A model generated the notes under the pieces. That model worked only from the letters and a program-made list of their open reading frames with translations, had not been told where the DNA came from and made no database searches. Of a DNA stretch of 64,000 bases, positions 38,000-48,500 are shown in pieces (position 1 is the first letter of the stretch; every line of letters begins with the position of its first letter). The translations under genes and the position numbers were made by a program. This DNA is from Rachycentron canadum (taxonomy: Eukaryota; Chordata; Actinopteri; Carangiformes; Rachycentridae), in NCBI GenBank assembly GCA_038496675.1, contig CM076661.1, positions 11,502,745-11,566,744 on the forward strand, given 5' to 3'.

Positions 38000-39740
38000 T
38001 GTTTTGTTGGGATTGTGTAAAATACTGCTAAACAATAACTGATACATTTTCCGACTTGTAGCCTATTTCCGGACACAAAACCACCATTTTATAGATTCCA
38101 ATAGGTTAGAGCGACACTTTTTCGTCGCTGTCTCTGCTCACAATAATCGAGCAGCTTGCTTTTGGTTTTCATACCTTCTCTGCAGACTCTGCTCTCTGAA
38201 TGCTTCTCCTCTGGTCCATTACACAGGATCGCTTCAGCTTGTAGGATTCCCCTGCATGTGTCTTTCTGCTGAACTGTCCTGCAATATGAATCCATAACAA
38301 TAAACATTGAAACCATCACCTTTTCCTCTCTCGAGTCTTTTTAAAACATCGCCCTTCTCCTGTCCTGCTTTTTTTTTTTTTTTTAATGCATTGATTTGAT
38401 ATTATTGAGGAAATTTAATTCAAAGGGGGGGTGGGGGCACACACAAGGCACCAACACACAACTGCCCCCGGGGGCAATTAGTTTGTGCAGCATCAAACAG
38501 CCATCTCCCATCACCTCCAGCTGAAGAATGAAGCGTGTAATTCCTACAACTAAATGAGTCATTCTGAAAACATTAAAGTGTCAATAGTAGTTAATCAGCT
38601 CTTCATGTGCTCAGGTATGAAAGCCACATTTGTAGGCCGTGACTAAATGAACCAGCTCTGACACACAACACACTCAGCTGACAATTAACACGGAGGTGCA
38701 CGCCACCTTCACTGTTGTCTTCAGATGGGCAGGCAGAGCCTCTCCAGAATCATGTGAGGGTGCAAGGCTGCGTTGAATAAAACACAAAGCATCAGGATAA
38801 ATGACTGGAATAGTTACATTTCTTATAAAAGCAAATAAAAGTGAGGGGGGGGGGCAAACTCACTGAACTTGTAAATGAACTAATAATTTATTGATATTCT
38901 TATCCGGCGCTGTGGCGCACCAAGTCTAAATGTTTTGATAATCACATTTCACAGCACATTTAACTGTACTGAATTTGAGACACTGCTGGTAACAGCAAAT
39001 AAAAAAATTCAAACAAATGAAAAAAACATGTGCGTCAGTGTTTTGCAGTGAATCACACACTTCGGACAAGTATTATCACATAAGCTCAAACAGACCCAGA
39101 AGCTTTAGTGCACAGGGACACATTTCCCCCCCCTCATGCGTAAAAACAACTAAACACTGTTTGTCTTGTCTCGCTCTGACCGTTTTCCTGCTGGAAGCTG
39201 CTTTAGTTTGCCTCTCAAACAGTCTCCCGCTGGAAGCTCTCTCCCAGTTTGCTGCTCAGGCTCAGAAACTTGTCCGGGCTGGTGTGAATTAAGAATCACC
39301 AGGAGCGCCTGATATGGCAGCTACCTACCTACCATCACTGCTCCACACCTCCAAAACCGCACCTCAACCAAACTGGTGCTGGTGCAAGGAGAATAAAGGA
39401 TGGATGACGGCGCGTTACTGTTCCGTCAGACACAGACACAAGTTATTAGACATAAACTCCTGCACACGATCTGTACATCACTTTTTCGTCTGGCTGCTCG
39501 CCTCTTGATTTTTAAGCACATTTTTTTTAAACCAAATACATTTCTGCTTGATCTCCATGACAAAACCAAGAGATCGCATTTAAATGGTGCAGGCAAAGGC
39601 GCTGGCGCGTGCTCACACCTTGCCATAGTCAATTGACAGCCATGCGAATCATTCATTTTCTTGATCAGAAACAGGTAAGGGCTTAATTTTCCAAATTGCC
39701 CACCGGAGCTGCTGAAGCGCCCTCTGGGTTCCGCCTCCAA
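38000..39740. other. Proximal upstream region of id2
   Basis: No coding exon is supported. It holds a 14-bp GC palindrome, TGCCCCCGGGGGCA (38,463-38,476; AP-2-like), followed by unique AT-rich sequence to about 38,700 with CAATTAG, AATGAGTCA and TTAATCAG words that look like factor sites. Proximal enhancer function is inferred. Confidence 0.45.
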
Positions 39741-39745
39741 CTCGC

Positions 39746-39760
39746 GTTGCCACTGGTAAC
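39746..39760 (+). promoter_or_regulatory. RFX X-box in id2 promoter
   Basis: GTTGCC-ACT-GGTAAC fits the RFX X-box consensus (GTNRCC, 0-3 bases, RGYAAC) on both half-sites. It lies about 160 bp upstream of the predicted start site, between GC-rich sequence and the CCAAT boxes. RFX binding is inferred from the motif. Confidence 0.6.
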
Positions 39761-39771
39761 GCGGCGGAGAA

Positions 39772-39778
39772 GGGGCGG
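39772..39778 (+). promoter_or_regulatory. GC box (GGGGCGG)
   Basis: An SP/KLF-type GC box about 140 bp upstream of the predicted id2 start site, between the X-box and the first CCAAT box. Confidence 0.6.
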
Positions 39779-39795
39779 GATATCAGCAAAGGGAG

Positions 39796-39844
39796 CCAAT
39801 GGCAGAGCAGGAAGGCGCTGAGTGACACGGCGACCGTACCCAAT
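39796..39844 (+). promoter_or_regulatory. Two CCAAT boxes
   Basis: GCCAATGG (CCAAT at 39,796-39,800) and CCCAATCAG (CCAAT at 39,840-39,844) are both NF-Y-type sites on the + strand, 44 bp apart and 75-120 bp upstream of the predicted start site, a usual position for NF-Y. Confidence 0.65.
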
Positions 39845-39887
39845 CAGCGCGTTTGACCCGCCCGTGTCGCATGCCCAGCCTGCTGCC

Positions 39888-39925
39888 TATATAAACCACA
39901 CTGACAGCTTGGTAATCCAGTCTGA
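39888..39925 (+). promoter_or_regulatory. id2: id2 core promoter: TATA box and initiator
   Basis: TATATAAA at 39,888-39,895 is followed 31 bp after its start by CCAGTCT, which fits the initiator consensus with the start site at A39,919. This gives a 5'UTR of about 118 nt without any upstream ATG. Mammalian ID2 promoters also have a TATA box. No experimental start site is available. Confidence 0.8.
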
Positions 39926-40036
39926 TCGTTGATCGTCTGGCTAAAAACAGGACTTTAAAAAAAAAAGAAAAAAAAAGAAGAAGAAGCAAGAAACCGACAC
40001 AGGCAAAGCCTCTCGCTCACCTTAACGCTGACAAAA

Positions 40037-40390
40037 ATGAAAGCAATAAGCCCCGTGCGGTCCTTCCGGAAAAACAACGCGAATTTATCAGAGCACTCCT
40101 TGGGAATCTCTCGGAGCAAGACCCCGGTGGATGACCCGCTCAGCCTGCTGTACAACATGAACGACTGCTACTCCAAGCTGAAGGAGCTGGTGCCCAGCAT
40201 CCCCCAGAACAAGAACGTCAGCAAGATGGAAATCCTGCAGCATGTCATCGACTACATCCTGGACCTGCAGATTGCGCTGGACTCCAGTGTCGCACTAACC
40301 AGCCTGCATCACCCTGCGCGGCCGGGGCAGGCTCCATCCAGGACCCCCCTGACCACCCTCAACACAGATATCAGCATCTTGTCATTACAG
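40037..40390 (+). CDS. id2: id2 coding exon 1
   Basis: 118 codons from the ATG to the CAG before donor GTAATT, phase 0. The ATG is in an AAAAATGA context and is the first ATG after the predicted start site. It carries the complete HLH and the destruction-box-like motif. Confidence 0.96.
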
Positions 40391-40814
40391 GTAATTACAT
40401 TGTAGCTAAATAAGCATCCTAATTAGGGGGGGGGAAACAACAACAAAAAAAACAAACAAACAAAAAAACAAAAAACAAAACATAGCCTGGTGTGTTGTGG
40501 GAGATTTTTAGTGGGTTTTTATTGGTGCGCATAGCCATTGCGCCTTTGTAGCCTATGCGTAACTCGCACAAAATGGCTTGTTGGAAAAAGGAAAATGGCA
40601 TTTTTTTTTTTCTCTCTCTCTCTCTTCTTTTGTGTTCAGAATCGGATGAGGAAGAGATTCGACCTACATAACACTGTTGCACACGCCAGGCACCTCAACA
40701 TCTTACGCCGCGTAAGGAATTAACATTTGGTCTGCTTGTTTGTTTGTTTGTTTTCAGTCCCCGGAGTTGCCATCAGAGCTGATGACAGATGACAGCCGGA
40801 CTCTGCATCGTTAA
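40037..40814 (+). CDS. id2: DNA-binding protein inhibitor ID-2
   Basis: Encodes a 136-residue helix-loop-helix protein from two exons (40,037-40,390 and 40,758-40,814). ID proteins lack the basic DNA-binding region and dimerise with E proteins (TCF3, TCF4, TCF12), blocking bHLH-driven differentiation; they are BMP/SMAD targets. The start MKAISPVRS matches vertebrate ID2, with Ser5 in the known CDK site context. The HLH spans about residues 33-82 ([18 protein letters not shown], then [20 protein letters not shown]). A destruction-box-like RTPLTTLN lies at about 102-109, and the leucine-rich end (DISILSLQ...ELPSELM) corresponds to the nuclear export region. It is two residues longer than human ID2 (134) in the N-terminus and differs in the linker 83-100. 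Whether it is teleost id2a or id2b is not resolved. Confidence 0.97.
40391..40757 (+). other. id2: id2 intron 1
   Basis: A 367-nt GT-AG intron. It holds a G-run near its start (about 40,427-40,435), A-rich sequence, and a TTTG-repeat pyrimidine tract before the TTTTCAG acceptor. An intron at this position, after the ILSLQ codons, is conserved in ID2 genes. Confidence 0.9.
40758..40814 (+). CDS. id2: id2 coding exon 2
   Basis: Eighteen codons ([18 protein letters not shown]) then TAA, followed by four untranslated bases and a strong GTAAGT donor at 40,819. The stop just before the last exon junction (4 nt) should not trigger nonsense-mediated decay. Human ID2 has the same three-exon organisation. 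Confidence 0.93.
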   Translation, partial: SPELPSELMTDDSRTLHR

Positions 40815-41134
40815 AGCGGTAAGTAGGCTGTCCTCATGTCTGCTGCTGCATTCTGTCCAGGGCTGCTCGGGCTCCGCTACAGCCTGTCTCCCAGTCTGCT
40901 GGAGCAGAATGGCTTACGATTACCATTTACCAATCCATTTGTTCCCTGCTAATGTGCTGGTCGTCTCGCGTTGCTGTAATGGTCCCGATGTGTTTCTTTT
41001 CTATTTTTCTATACCCCCCCCCCCCCCTTCCCCTCCCCTTCCTCCTTCGTTTTCACGAGAACGTGCTGCTACACTGGGGCGTCAGTAACGACAAGGCACG
41101 GACAGTTGGCTTGACTTGAATCCAGTTTTTGATC

Positions 41135-41162
41135 TTATTATTATTATTATTATTATTATTAT
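41135..41162. repeat. (TTA)n microsatellite
   Basis: A trinucleotide array of about nine units within id2 intron 2. Confidence 0.93.
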
Positions 41163-41623
41163 CATCATATACACAATCGCTATAGAGACTCAGACGCAGG
41201 CGTTTAGTCAGAAGACGCATGGGCTTCCTCAAAAGACTTGAGAGTGTCAGTAAGGTGACCCAGATCCAAAGGTGTCTCGCCTCCTGATCGAATAACTCCT
41301 GTCACCGCTCTTCTTTGTCTAAAGGCAGATATTTAGCGTTTGGAGTTGGAATAAAATGGTGCGCGCCCCAGGCTGCTTGGGTTACTGTACATAAGTAGCA
41401 GTCGTTAGGGTTGTATTATATCCTCTTGTGTCTATAATGAAGAGCATCTGCAACAGGAAAAATAATGGCTGTTTGGATTACTGCTACTACGATGTCTGCA
41501 CATAATTGGTACAAGAAGTGGGTAGGCGCCAGCTGAGCGGCAATTACGCTGATTCTTCCCCAGATTGTAGGTTGAAGTTGTGCGAAAAGTGTGTGTGTGT
41601 CCTCTCTTCTCCCTCTCCCTGGC

Positions 41624-41652
<29 letters not shown>
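41624..41652. repeat. (GT)n microsatellite
   Basis: A GT array of about 14 units within id2 intron 2; a shorter GT array lies 25 bp to the left. Confidence 0.95.
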
Positions 41653-41654
<2 letters not shown>

Positions 41655-41795
41655 ATCTGGAGCGCAGGGTTTGCTTAGTATTGGAGTGTTTGGTTAAATG
41701 TTAAAAACTGCGGCTTCCTCCCTGGCGCCAGTCTGTCCGGATCTCTGCCCTGTTTGCATTTTCTAAACACGCCTCTCTTTCTCAATCTTTTGCAG

Positions 41796-42562
41796 GTGTT
41801 TGGTCAAGACGCAAAAACACACACAGGACCTGGGGAGCAGGACTTCCCCCCCATCCCTCCCTCCCTCCTAGCACCACCACCACCACCACCCCACATACAC
41901 ACACACACACACACCCCCAACACCCCTTCCAACCTCTGTCCTCCAGGCCTGGACTTTTTTTTCTTTCCCTTTTTTTCTTCTGACGCTGAAATCAAGAGAC
42001 TTTTGGTTATTATGGGACAATCTTATGTGATGTGTTTTCTGTTTGGACACTTCATTATTATTTAACTTAAGACTTTTTTTTTTTTTTTTTTTAATTTTTT
42101 TTTTTTTGTGGGTCCTTTCTGGAAATGGAAGGCGCGTTATATTCCCGACAGTGGGAGGAAAAACGAGATTATTGTCACAAGGATTATTCCCCCCACCCTC
42201 ACCCCCTTGTCCCTCTCCTTGTTGAAGTCTTCGCTTTTTTTGCGGAGGTGGGAACGTGATTTAGAAAAGACAACTTGGTTAGTTACTGTAAAAAGTTTAG
42301 TCTTGTCTTGTCAGAATTGTTGGCACATGAAGGACTGGACGTTGTTTAAAAAAAAAAAAAAAGAAAAGAAAAAAGAAAAGAAAAAAAAGTTGAAATGAAA
42401 GAATGAAACCTTGTGAACTCTTATCGGGAGTTTATCTTGTATAGTTGCAGGAATTTGAAACTTCTGCAAAAGTGTAATGTTGTACTTAATTATGCTGAAA
42501 CTTTTTATAAAAGTAATGTAAATTGTACCTTTTTATACAAAATAAATCAAAAAACACAACCT
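41796..42562 (+). other. id2: id2 exon 3, 3'UTR
   Basis: A non-coding last exon, from the acceptor TTTTGCAG to about 15-20 nt after the AATAAA at 42,541-42,546. It has a proline-codon-like CCACC run (41,871-41,890), a T-tract (42,074-42,107), a facing A-tract (42,348-42,389), TTATTATTTAAC AU-rich elements near 42,055, and a small AT hairpin just before the poly(A) signal. AU-rich 3'UTRs fit the short-lived mRNAs known for ID genes. Confidence 0.8.
42541..42546 (+). terminator. id2: id2 polyadenylation signal AATAAA
   Basis: A canonical hexamer, followed at about 42,565-42,575 by T/G-rich sequence. It is the first AATAAA after the id2 stop in a suitable place. The cleavage site is inferred at about 42,560. 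Confidence 0.8.
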
Positions 42563-44034
42563 GAACATGTTTCATTTGGAGGAAGAACTCCAGGACTTGG
42601 GGGTGGGGGGGCTCAGGTGTCAAACAAGGGCGTGCAATCGTTGAATAATTTTCCCAGCTGTGCATCCAGTTTACCCCCAACACCACTATAAGTACATGGA
42701 CACGACCATGCTGTGTGTTCAGTGAGCATGTGACACACTCATACAAATCCCACAACAAAGTGTCCTTATCAGACCTGCAGTGTATGTGACCTATAATGGT
42801 TGGAAACAGCGTCAACTCGACCTGGAGGCACACAGTTGCATAAAGGCTTATTTAGGGCACACTGGCTGCACTTTTACTTTCTAACATGCTATGTAAAGTA
42901 AATGGGATTAAATGGTTTAGCGTGACAGCCTGAGCCATTAATGCACTGGGCTGTAGGCTATTTCTTTTTTTTTTACGCAGGCAATTATGGAAATTTAACT
43001 TGAGGTGAAACTGGGCCGATGATGCGTTACTGTTCCTAAAGTAATATTCAGCCTCTTACTTTTTGAGCAACAATCTCTGTATCTCGTATTGTTTAAACAG
43101 TAGTTTAGCTGTGTTTCTCTTTAAAAAAAAAAAAAAAAAAGGATCCTGTCATTTGATAGACCACATAGCACTGAAATTACCACCCACAGTGGTTAGTTAC
43201 CCCAGGGAGTGAGAGCACCCAGGGACAGTAAACTTTGCTGCTTGTTGCCAAACAATGAACCGGGTAACATGAACACAGAAGCAAACAGCGGTGGGATGGA
43301 CTGGTAAAAGTAACCAGGGGTGGCAAACCGGCCATGAGCACTTGTAGATCAAAAATTCTAGTCGAATGGGATACAGACACTTTACTGTGACAAGGCTCAG
43401 ATGAAGGTATAAATGACTGGGCTGCTGGTGCGAAACCCACCTGTCCATCACCACCGCCCTTCACAACTGTCTGCAGCATGGCTTCTCAAATACCTTCAGA
43501 CCACAGACCTGCCCATAAGGCTGCACACCCACGTCTGAGGACTTTACCCCAAGGGCCATTTCACAGGATCTCTAGATGAAGTGTGTGAGCTCACTCTCTA
43601 CCTGATACAACACATGGGAACTGTTAAAAACACGAACATCAATCATTTATATATGAAATCTAATTAAGATTAATTTACAGTTAAATGAAAAACATGTACC
43701 TTTAAAAAAAAAAAAAAAATCCTCAGCAGGTCCCCGCACCCAACTTTGAGTCACAGAGTCGAAGTTGTTGCTCTCAGTAGTTTGTAGTACTGACAGGCAG
43801 AGTCCACCAGCTGCCCCAGCCTGCAGCACGTCTGTATGGAGAGTGCGCCATCTGTCGGCCGATATGAAATCTTCCACTGACGTCCTCCACTTGCATGTTA
43901 CCGTTTTCCATTCAGCTGTGAAAGATAAAACATCAAAAGGTTAAAAAGAAGACTTTTAGTTATAGCTATACATTTGCTGATTTCCCTGCATGAAGGAGCA
44001 GAAGAAGAAGAGAAAAACACGACACTGATTTCAA
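42563..44034. other. Convergent intergenic region, id2 to kidins220
   Basis: A gap of about 1.5 kb between two genes that converge tail to tail. It holds A-runs at 43,123-43,140 and 43,704-43,719 and two short open frames on the - strand (43,177-43,479 and 43,647-43,877) without a recognised domain. The block 43,690-43,920 (A-run, then a GCGCCATCTG-type word) may be a mobile-element relic. Nothing firm is identified. Confidence 0.6.
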
Positions 44035-44643
44035 GGGTCCACAAAGTCAAAGAAGTTTTATTGATTCACAAAACACAGTTTCACTGGGGACTTTGGTAAA
44101 AGACCATCAACACTTTGAAGTCAGGTGCATGCACATCTGACACAGAAACTACCACAAACAACACCCCACCGCTGCTCACACTGGCATCTATTTCAAACGT
44201 TTTCACTACTATGCACAACACTGCACAAAGCACTTCTGAGAGAAAGGTTTCAGTAATGTTGACCTTTCATTCATGACTAAATTTCCTGAAGCAACGCTTT
44301 TCTCCCCGTAACATATAACGTCCACAACAAGTAACATTTTATCATTCACACAAGAGAGAAATCACACCAGCTATTCAAACAGGTGGACAGCCCGACTGTA
44401 ACAGTTTTGGTATCATTAACTTCCAAATGTAATTATGTATGTATGTATGAAATTTGAGGGTTCTTTTCGACAACTAATTAAAGCTTTAGTCTCACAAATC
44501 TTCTCTCACATTTTCTACATTTTCTTGAACATGTATCTACTCTAATTCTGTTGAACACATCACAACATCAATGACTATCTGAACCATCAACATCAGGAAC
44601 AGCCTACATGACCCTTCTCAGAGTAACGAACACATATGGCTCC
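44035..44643 (-). other. kidins220: kidins220 3'UTR
   Basis: Untranslated tail of about 600 nt between the TGA at 44,644-44,646 and the inferred cleavage site around 44,035-44,045. It has a short TACA/TGTA run near 44,430-44,450. The end is set by the AATAAA at 44,057-44,062. Confidence 0.7.
44057..44062 (-). terminator. kidins220: kidins220 polyadenylation signal AATAAA
   Basis: AATAAA on the - strand (TTTATT on +), about 585 nt after the stop, followed by GTCC/TTGTG-type sequence. It is the best candidate for the gene's 3' end. Confidence 0.75.
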
Positions 44644-45558
44644 TCAGAGGACACTCTCCCTCTCATCTCCCAGGCTGATGGTGCGCAGGTTCTGGTTGTG
44701 GATGGCAGCAGCCGTGGTGTTGGCAGTGCTGCTGCTGCCGGGGGTGATGACGACAGCTGGCGAGTCATCGAAGCCGGAGGAGGAGGTGGAGGACTGTGTG
44801 CCTGTGATGTTAGCCTGCTGCTGATGGCTGTTGTTGGTGTTAGTGTTGGTGGTGGTGTCAGATGGGCTGCTTGTGTTGTTATTAAGGGTGGTGTTGCTGG
44901 CGGTGCGGTTGAGGTTGCTCACCCCGCTGGACGGCCACCCCTCGTCTGGGCTGCTGGCCATTAGGCTGGCCTCAGACGGAGCCTCAGAGCAGATGGACAT
45001 GCGTGCCACTGTGGCGTCCTGTAGGCCGCTCAGGCTACTGGGGAGGAGGCCTCTCTTCTTCACCAACCCCTCCAACTCCAGTTCAATCAGACTGGGCTTC
45101 AGAGCATCTCTCTCCCCGTCAGCGTCTCCTTCAGCCTCTTCCAGGGAGCGGTCTGAGGAGCTGTCGCTGGAGCGCATCCCTGAGTCGGATGACTCCTTCT
45201 TATCCAGGAGGATTTCTGTGAGGAAGCCAGGCTTGGTCAGCAGCCCAGTGGGCTGGGAGGTTCTGTGGGAAGACAGAACACCTCCTCTTCCCTCTTTATG
45301 TAGAAGAGGTGTGGTGTTGTCAGCTTCTTCTGGGCCTGAGTCTTCATCGTTGGGCAGCTTGTGGTAGTATGCCCCAGCTCCCCTCTTCCTGGAGCCCGGC
45401 GTCCTGGAGGATGAGCTGTGGTCCAGCTTCTCATCCTCTTCACTGATGGGGTCTAGGGGCTGAGCATCTGTCCCTGAGGGGAAATCTGTGGCATCACTTG
45501 CCTTGGAGCCTCTCTTGGTGAAGGACTTGCGGCCATCTTGGTCAGCTCCTTCCTTGGC
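44644..45558 (-). CDS. kidins220: kidins220 last coding exon with PDZ ligand
   Basis: 915 bp, 304 codons plus TGA; acceptor CCATTCCTCAG. Order: [99 protein letters not shown], then a Ser/Thr/Asn/Gln-rich tail, and the end [14 protein letters not shown]. Every block has a mammalian match in the same order. The ESVL end is a class I PDZ ligand; in mammals ESIL binds syntrophin-type PDZ domains. The Asn/Thr/Gln-rich tail is encoded by unstable-looking triplets and appears fish-specific. Confidence 0.96.
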   Translation of the reverse strand, partial: AKEGADQDGRKSFTKRGSKASDATDFPSGTDAQPLDPISEEDEKLDHSSSSRTPGSRKRGAGAYYHKLPNDEDSGPEEADNTTPLLHKEGRGGVLSSHRTSQPTGLLTKPGFLTEILLDKKESSDSGMRSSDSSSDRSLEEAEGDADGERDALKPSLIELELEGLVKKRGLLPSSLSGLQDATVARMSICSEAPSEASLMASSPDEGWPSSGVSNLNRTASNTTLNNNTSSPSDTTTNTNTNNSHQQQANITGTQSSTSSSGFDDSPAVVITPGSSSTANTTAAAIHNQNLRTISLGDERESVL

Positions 45559-48500
45559 CTGAGGAATGGGAAGAGAATTCGATGAGAACATGAAAACATA
45601 CAGTATCCTGTGCTATTGGCAGGGAGGGCTCTGAATGTCTCTCCCTAATGTGCCAAGAAAAGCAAAGAGGATAAGCCAATAATTAAGAAATGCAAGGAGC
45701 AGTGATTTCCCCTTCCCTGGCCCAGAATAAGAAGTTTGCCATTGTACAGGCCAGAGAAATAAAAAATTTAAAGTTTTTGAATAACAGAACACAGAAACTG
45801 ACCTCAGAACCAAAGAAAGTTAATGACGGTTAACAGTTACCACAAGTTATTTTCCCGTAATCACACTTATGTATGTATGCCGTCAGTGATGCGTTGACAA
45901 AAACTTGTGTACTTGTGACTGTCCACCCACCCCTTTGTCCTCTGAGTTGGCAGCCTGCAAGAATTGTCCAGGGTGGGGCTGTACGGGCCTCTCTCCCCCA
46001 CTGCCGGACATCTCCAGCTGGGCCATCTGAGCAATGTACTCCCTGTAGGCATCACGATACTCGGCCTGCTGCTTGTCTGTCAGCTTGCAGATGTCATTAG
46101 AGGATTCCTGGGAGTTGAGGCTGGACATGCTTGAGGTGCGGTGATTTGCCACCTGACAAGACAAGAAAGGGTTGGGTTAGTGTGTAAACATCCACATGAG
46201 TTTGTTAAGGAATATGTTGATGCTGTAGACTGCAGAGGATTTTATGGCTGTGGGCTGTTAACAGGCAATGAATAACATCTTAGTTTAATAAATGTAGAAA
46301 TGTGGCAGTTATGTTAGTAACAAATTAAGATTCTGAATATGAGAATTGGATACAGTGAAAAAGTTGCTGGCAAAGAACGCAGACTGAGTGGCAATGAAAG
46401 CCGTGGTGTGTTTTCAGTGTTGGATGATTTGAATTTGAAACGCATCACAAAGTGAGATCATATAAAATAGCAGCGAAGCCAGCTGTCTACGTGTGAGTGT
46501 CTGCTCGTGTCTCAGAGATTTTGCAAATTAGGAATAAGGAAGGTGAAAATAACAAACGGGGCCTCTTGACACATTTTGGTGCACTGCAGTGTGTGTGTAT
46601 TTTTAATTCTGCCATCTTCGAGAGCACCATGAGCTTCCTCTGCCGTTGATGCTGTTCTCAGAAAACTCAAAAGTACATTCATGTGAAACCACTGAGGTCA
46701 CTAACAGACTAGCTACGTGCTTGCTGCGGAGCACACGTGGCCGTGTGACAGTTTAAGTTGTCTGACCTTGCGATCCTTTACATGAATATAACACGTTCAC
46801 GTGTACACTTATACCAGCAGCATTCATATTGCTCATCTTCGCTGCACATGTATATGGGTGAGTAAAATGTGCATACACACATTGGATGTGTATGATCGTA
46901 TCTGCAGTAGCGGTATATTAACACTAAGCTCTTCAAAGGGAGACTGACCGGCCAGTGTGAGTTGTTGCTGTGTCTCTGAGGCTCCTCCAGCCCTGCTCCA
47001 CTGAGCTCCTCGAAGCTGAGGTTGAGGCTGAAGGCCCCCGATTCATGCTGGGCTCCCCCTGAGCGTCTGCTGGGCTCCCCATGTTGCACGCTGCTGCCCT
47101 GCTCACTGACAGCGCGGGACTCATCCTGAAGCAGAGCCTGGCTTTCAGCATGACGCTGCTCCATCACCTGGAAAAATACATAAAAACTGATTTGGCTCTC
47201 AGGACTCAGAGTTAGCCGTAAACATGTTTTTTCAAAGCATGTCATATACAAAACAAGTATGTTAGACAGCAACAACAACACAAGCATGTGCTTTGTGAGA
47301 GCAGAACTGTGAGCTGTTCCTTAAGTAGAGCTATTCAGTTGTCCACTCCTCCCTGACAATAACCTCCCTTCATCCAGATATCAGTCAGCCATCTTGAACC
47401 AGATGGCTGTGCTGGCTGCATCCTGGCAACACAACACTAGTTAGTACATGAAGCAGTCAGGCCGCTGCACTTTCCTGCTGCTCCTATGTGAGCTCTGCAT
47501 CAGATCTCCGGTAAAACATGACCAATCTGGGGCTCTGGTCTGGTATTAAGAGCACAGACTGACATTTGATGAAGTGAAGCTGGCCACATGTGTTAGTGAT
47601 TTCAGCCCCGGCTCAGCTGACTGGACTCCTGGCTGAATGACTAGTATCGTTCTCATAATACGGATTCTAAAATCTCCTATCCTAATATCTCAGTGGAACA
47701 CAAGATGTCGTATTATGATGTTGCTGTCTTGCTTATTTTTGAATAAACAAGAGCTGACATACATCAAGAGGAAGGCCCTGGCAGGCTAAGTGTCTGCCAA
47801 GTATCACAGAGGAGAATGCATGCTATTGTAAATCTATGTCAGGCCTTTATTCTAGAGAAATGAAGGTGTTGTACCTGTAGGTGTACTGATGATCATTTGA
47901 GTGTACCAATACTTAAGATTTGACTCAACAAATAAAATAAAAACTCTTTTAAGCAATTTACAACTTTAGATGCTATAAATAGGACGCCCACAGAGCAACA
48001 GTGTTAAAGTCGGCTATGATTCAAGTGAGACTTTAGTCTTGCCATTCCCCTGAAGAGCTGCCAGTCGCCAAAGTTCATCTCCATCTCTTTCTTCAGTTCA
48101 TCCAGGTTGCACTGGGACAGCACCCGACCATTTATATTAGCCTGCAATCGACAAGGACAGGACAGACTGATTTGATCACTGACTAACTGAAGTTATTAAC
48201 GTGTGTAAATTAGAATCAGACCAAAAAAGTATAAGACAATCACATGGAGAGGAAGTGCAAAAGGAACTGGAGAAAGGTTACACTATGCAAAGGGTGTGAA
48301 AGGAACAAGTATCTGCAAAGTATCAGAAACATCTTCAGTGTTTTCTACTAAAACAACTAAATCAGGTTCTAGTAGAGGCATGGATCAAATTTTGAATGTT
48401 ATTAACAGCCGCACCTTCTTGATGGTGGAAGTGTACTGAGACAGCATGCTGGGGTCGATTCCATCCATCTGTTTAAGACGCTCACACACTGCATCTGTGT

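Larger units (their letters stand above)
40819..41795 (+). other. id2: id2 intron 2 (in the 3'UTR)
   Basis: A 977-nt intron from GTAAGT to TTTTGCAG. It contains a C14 run followed by pyrimidines (41,014-41,047), a (TTA)n array (41,135-41,162), (GT)n at 41,624-41,652, and a GGCGCC/GTCTG pair near 41,723 that resembles a SMAD response element. Confidence 0.85.

Noticed and set aside
38463..38476. 14-bp GC palindrome TGCCCCCGGGGGCA
   Set aside because: AP-2-like, but short GC palindromes arise easily; noted in the region entry and not raised as a finding.
43177..43479. 100-codon - strand frame between id2 and kidins220
   Set aside because: No domain or homologue recognised, no splice support; may be a repeat relic.
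48027..48045. GT donor (AAA|GTCTCA) for the second SAM-like exon
   Set aside because: It would shift the phase and give TGA at once in the next exon; the GC donor keeps frame and the conserved junction.
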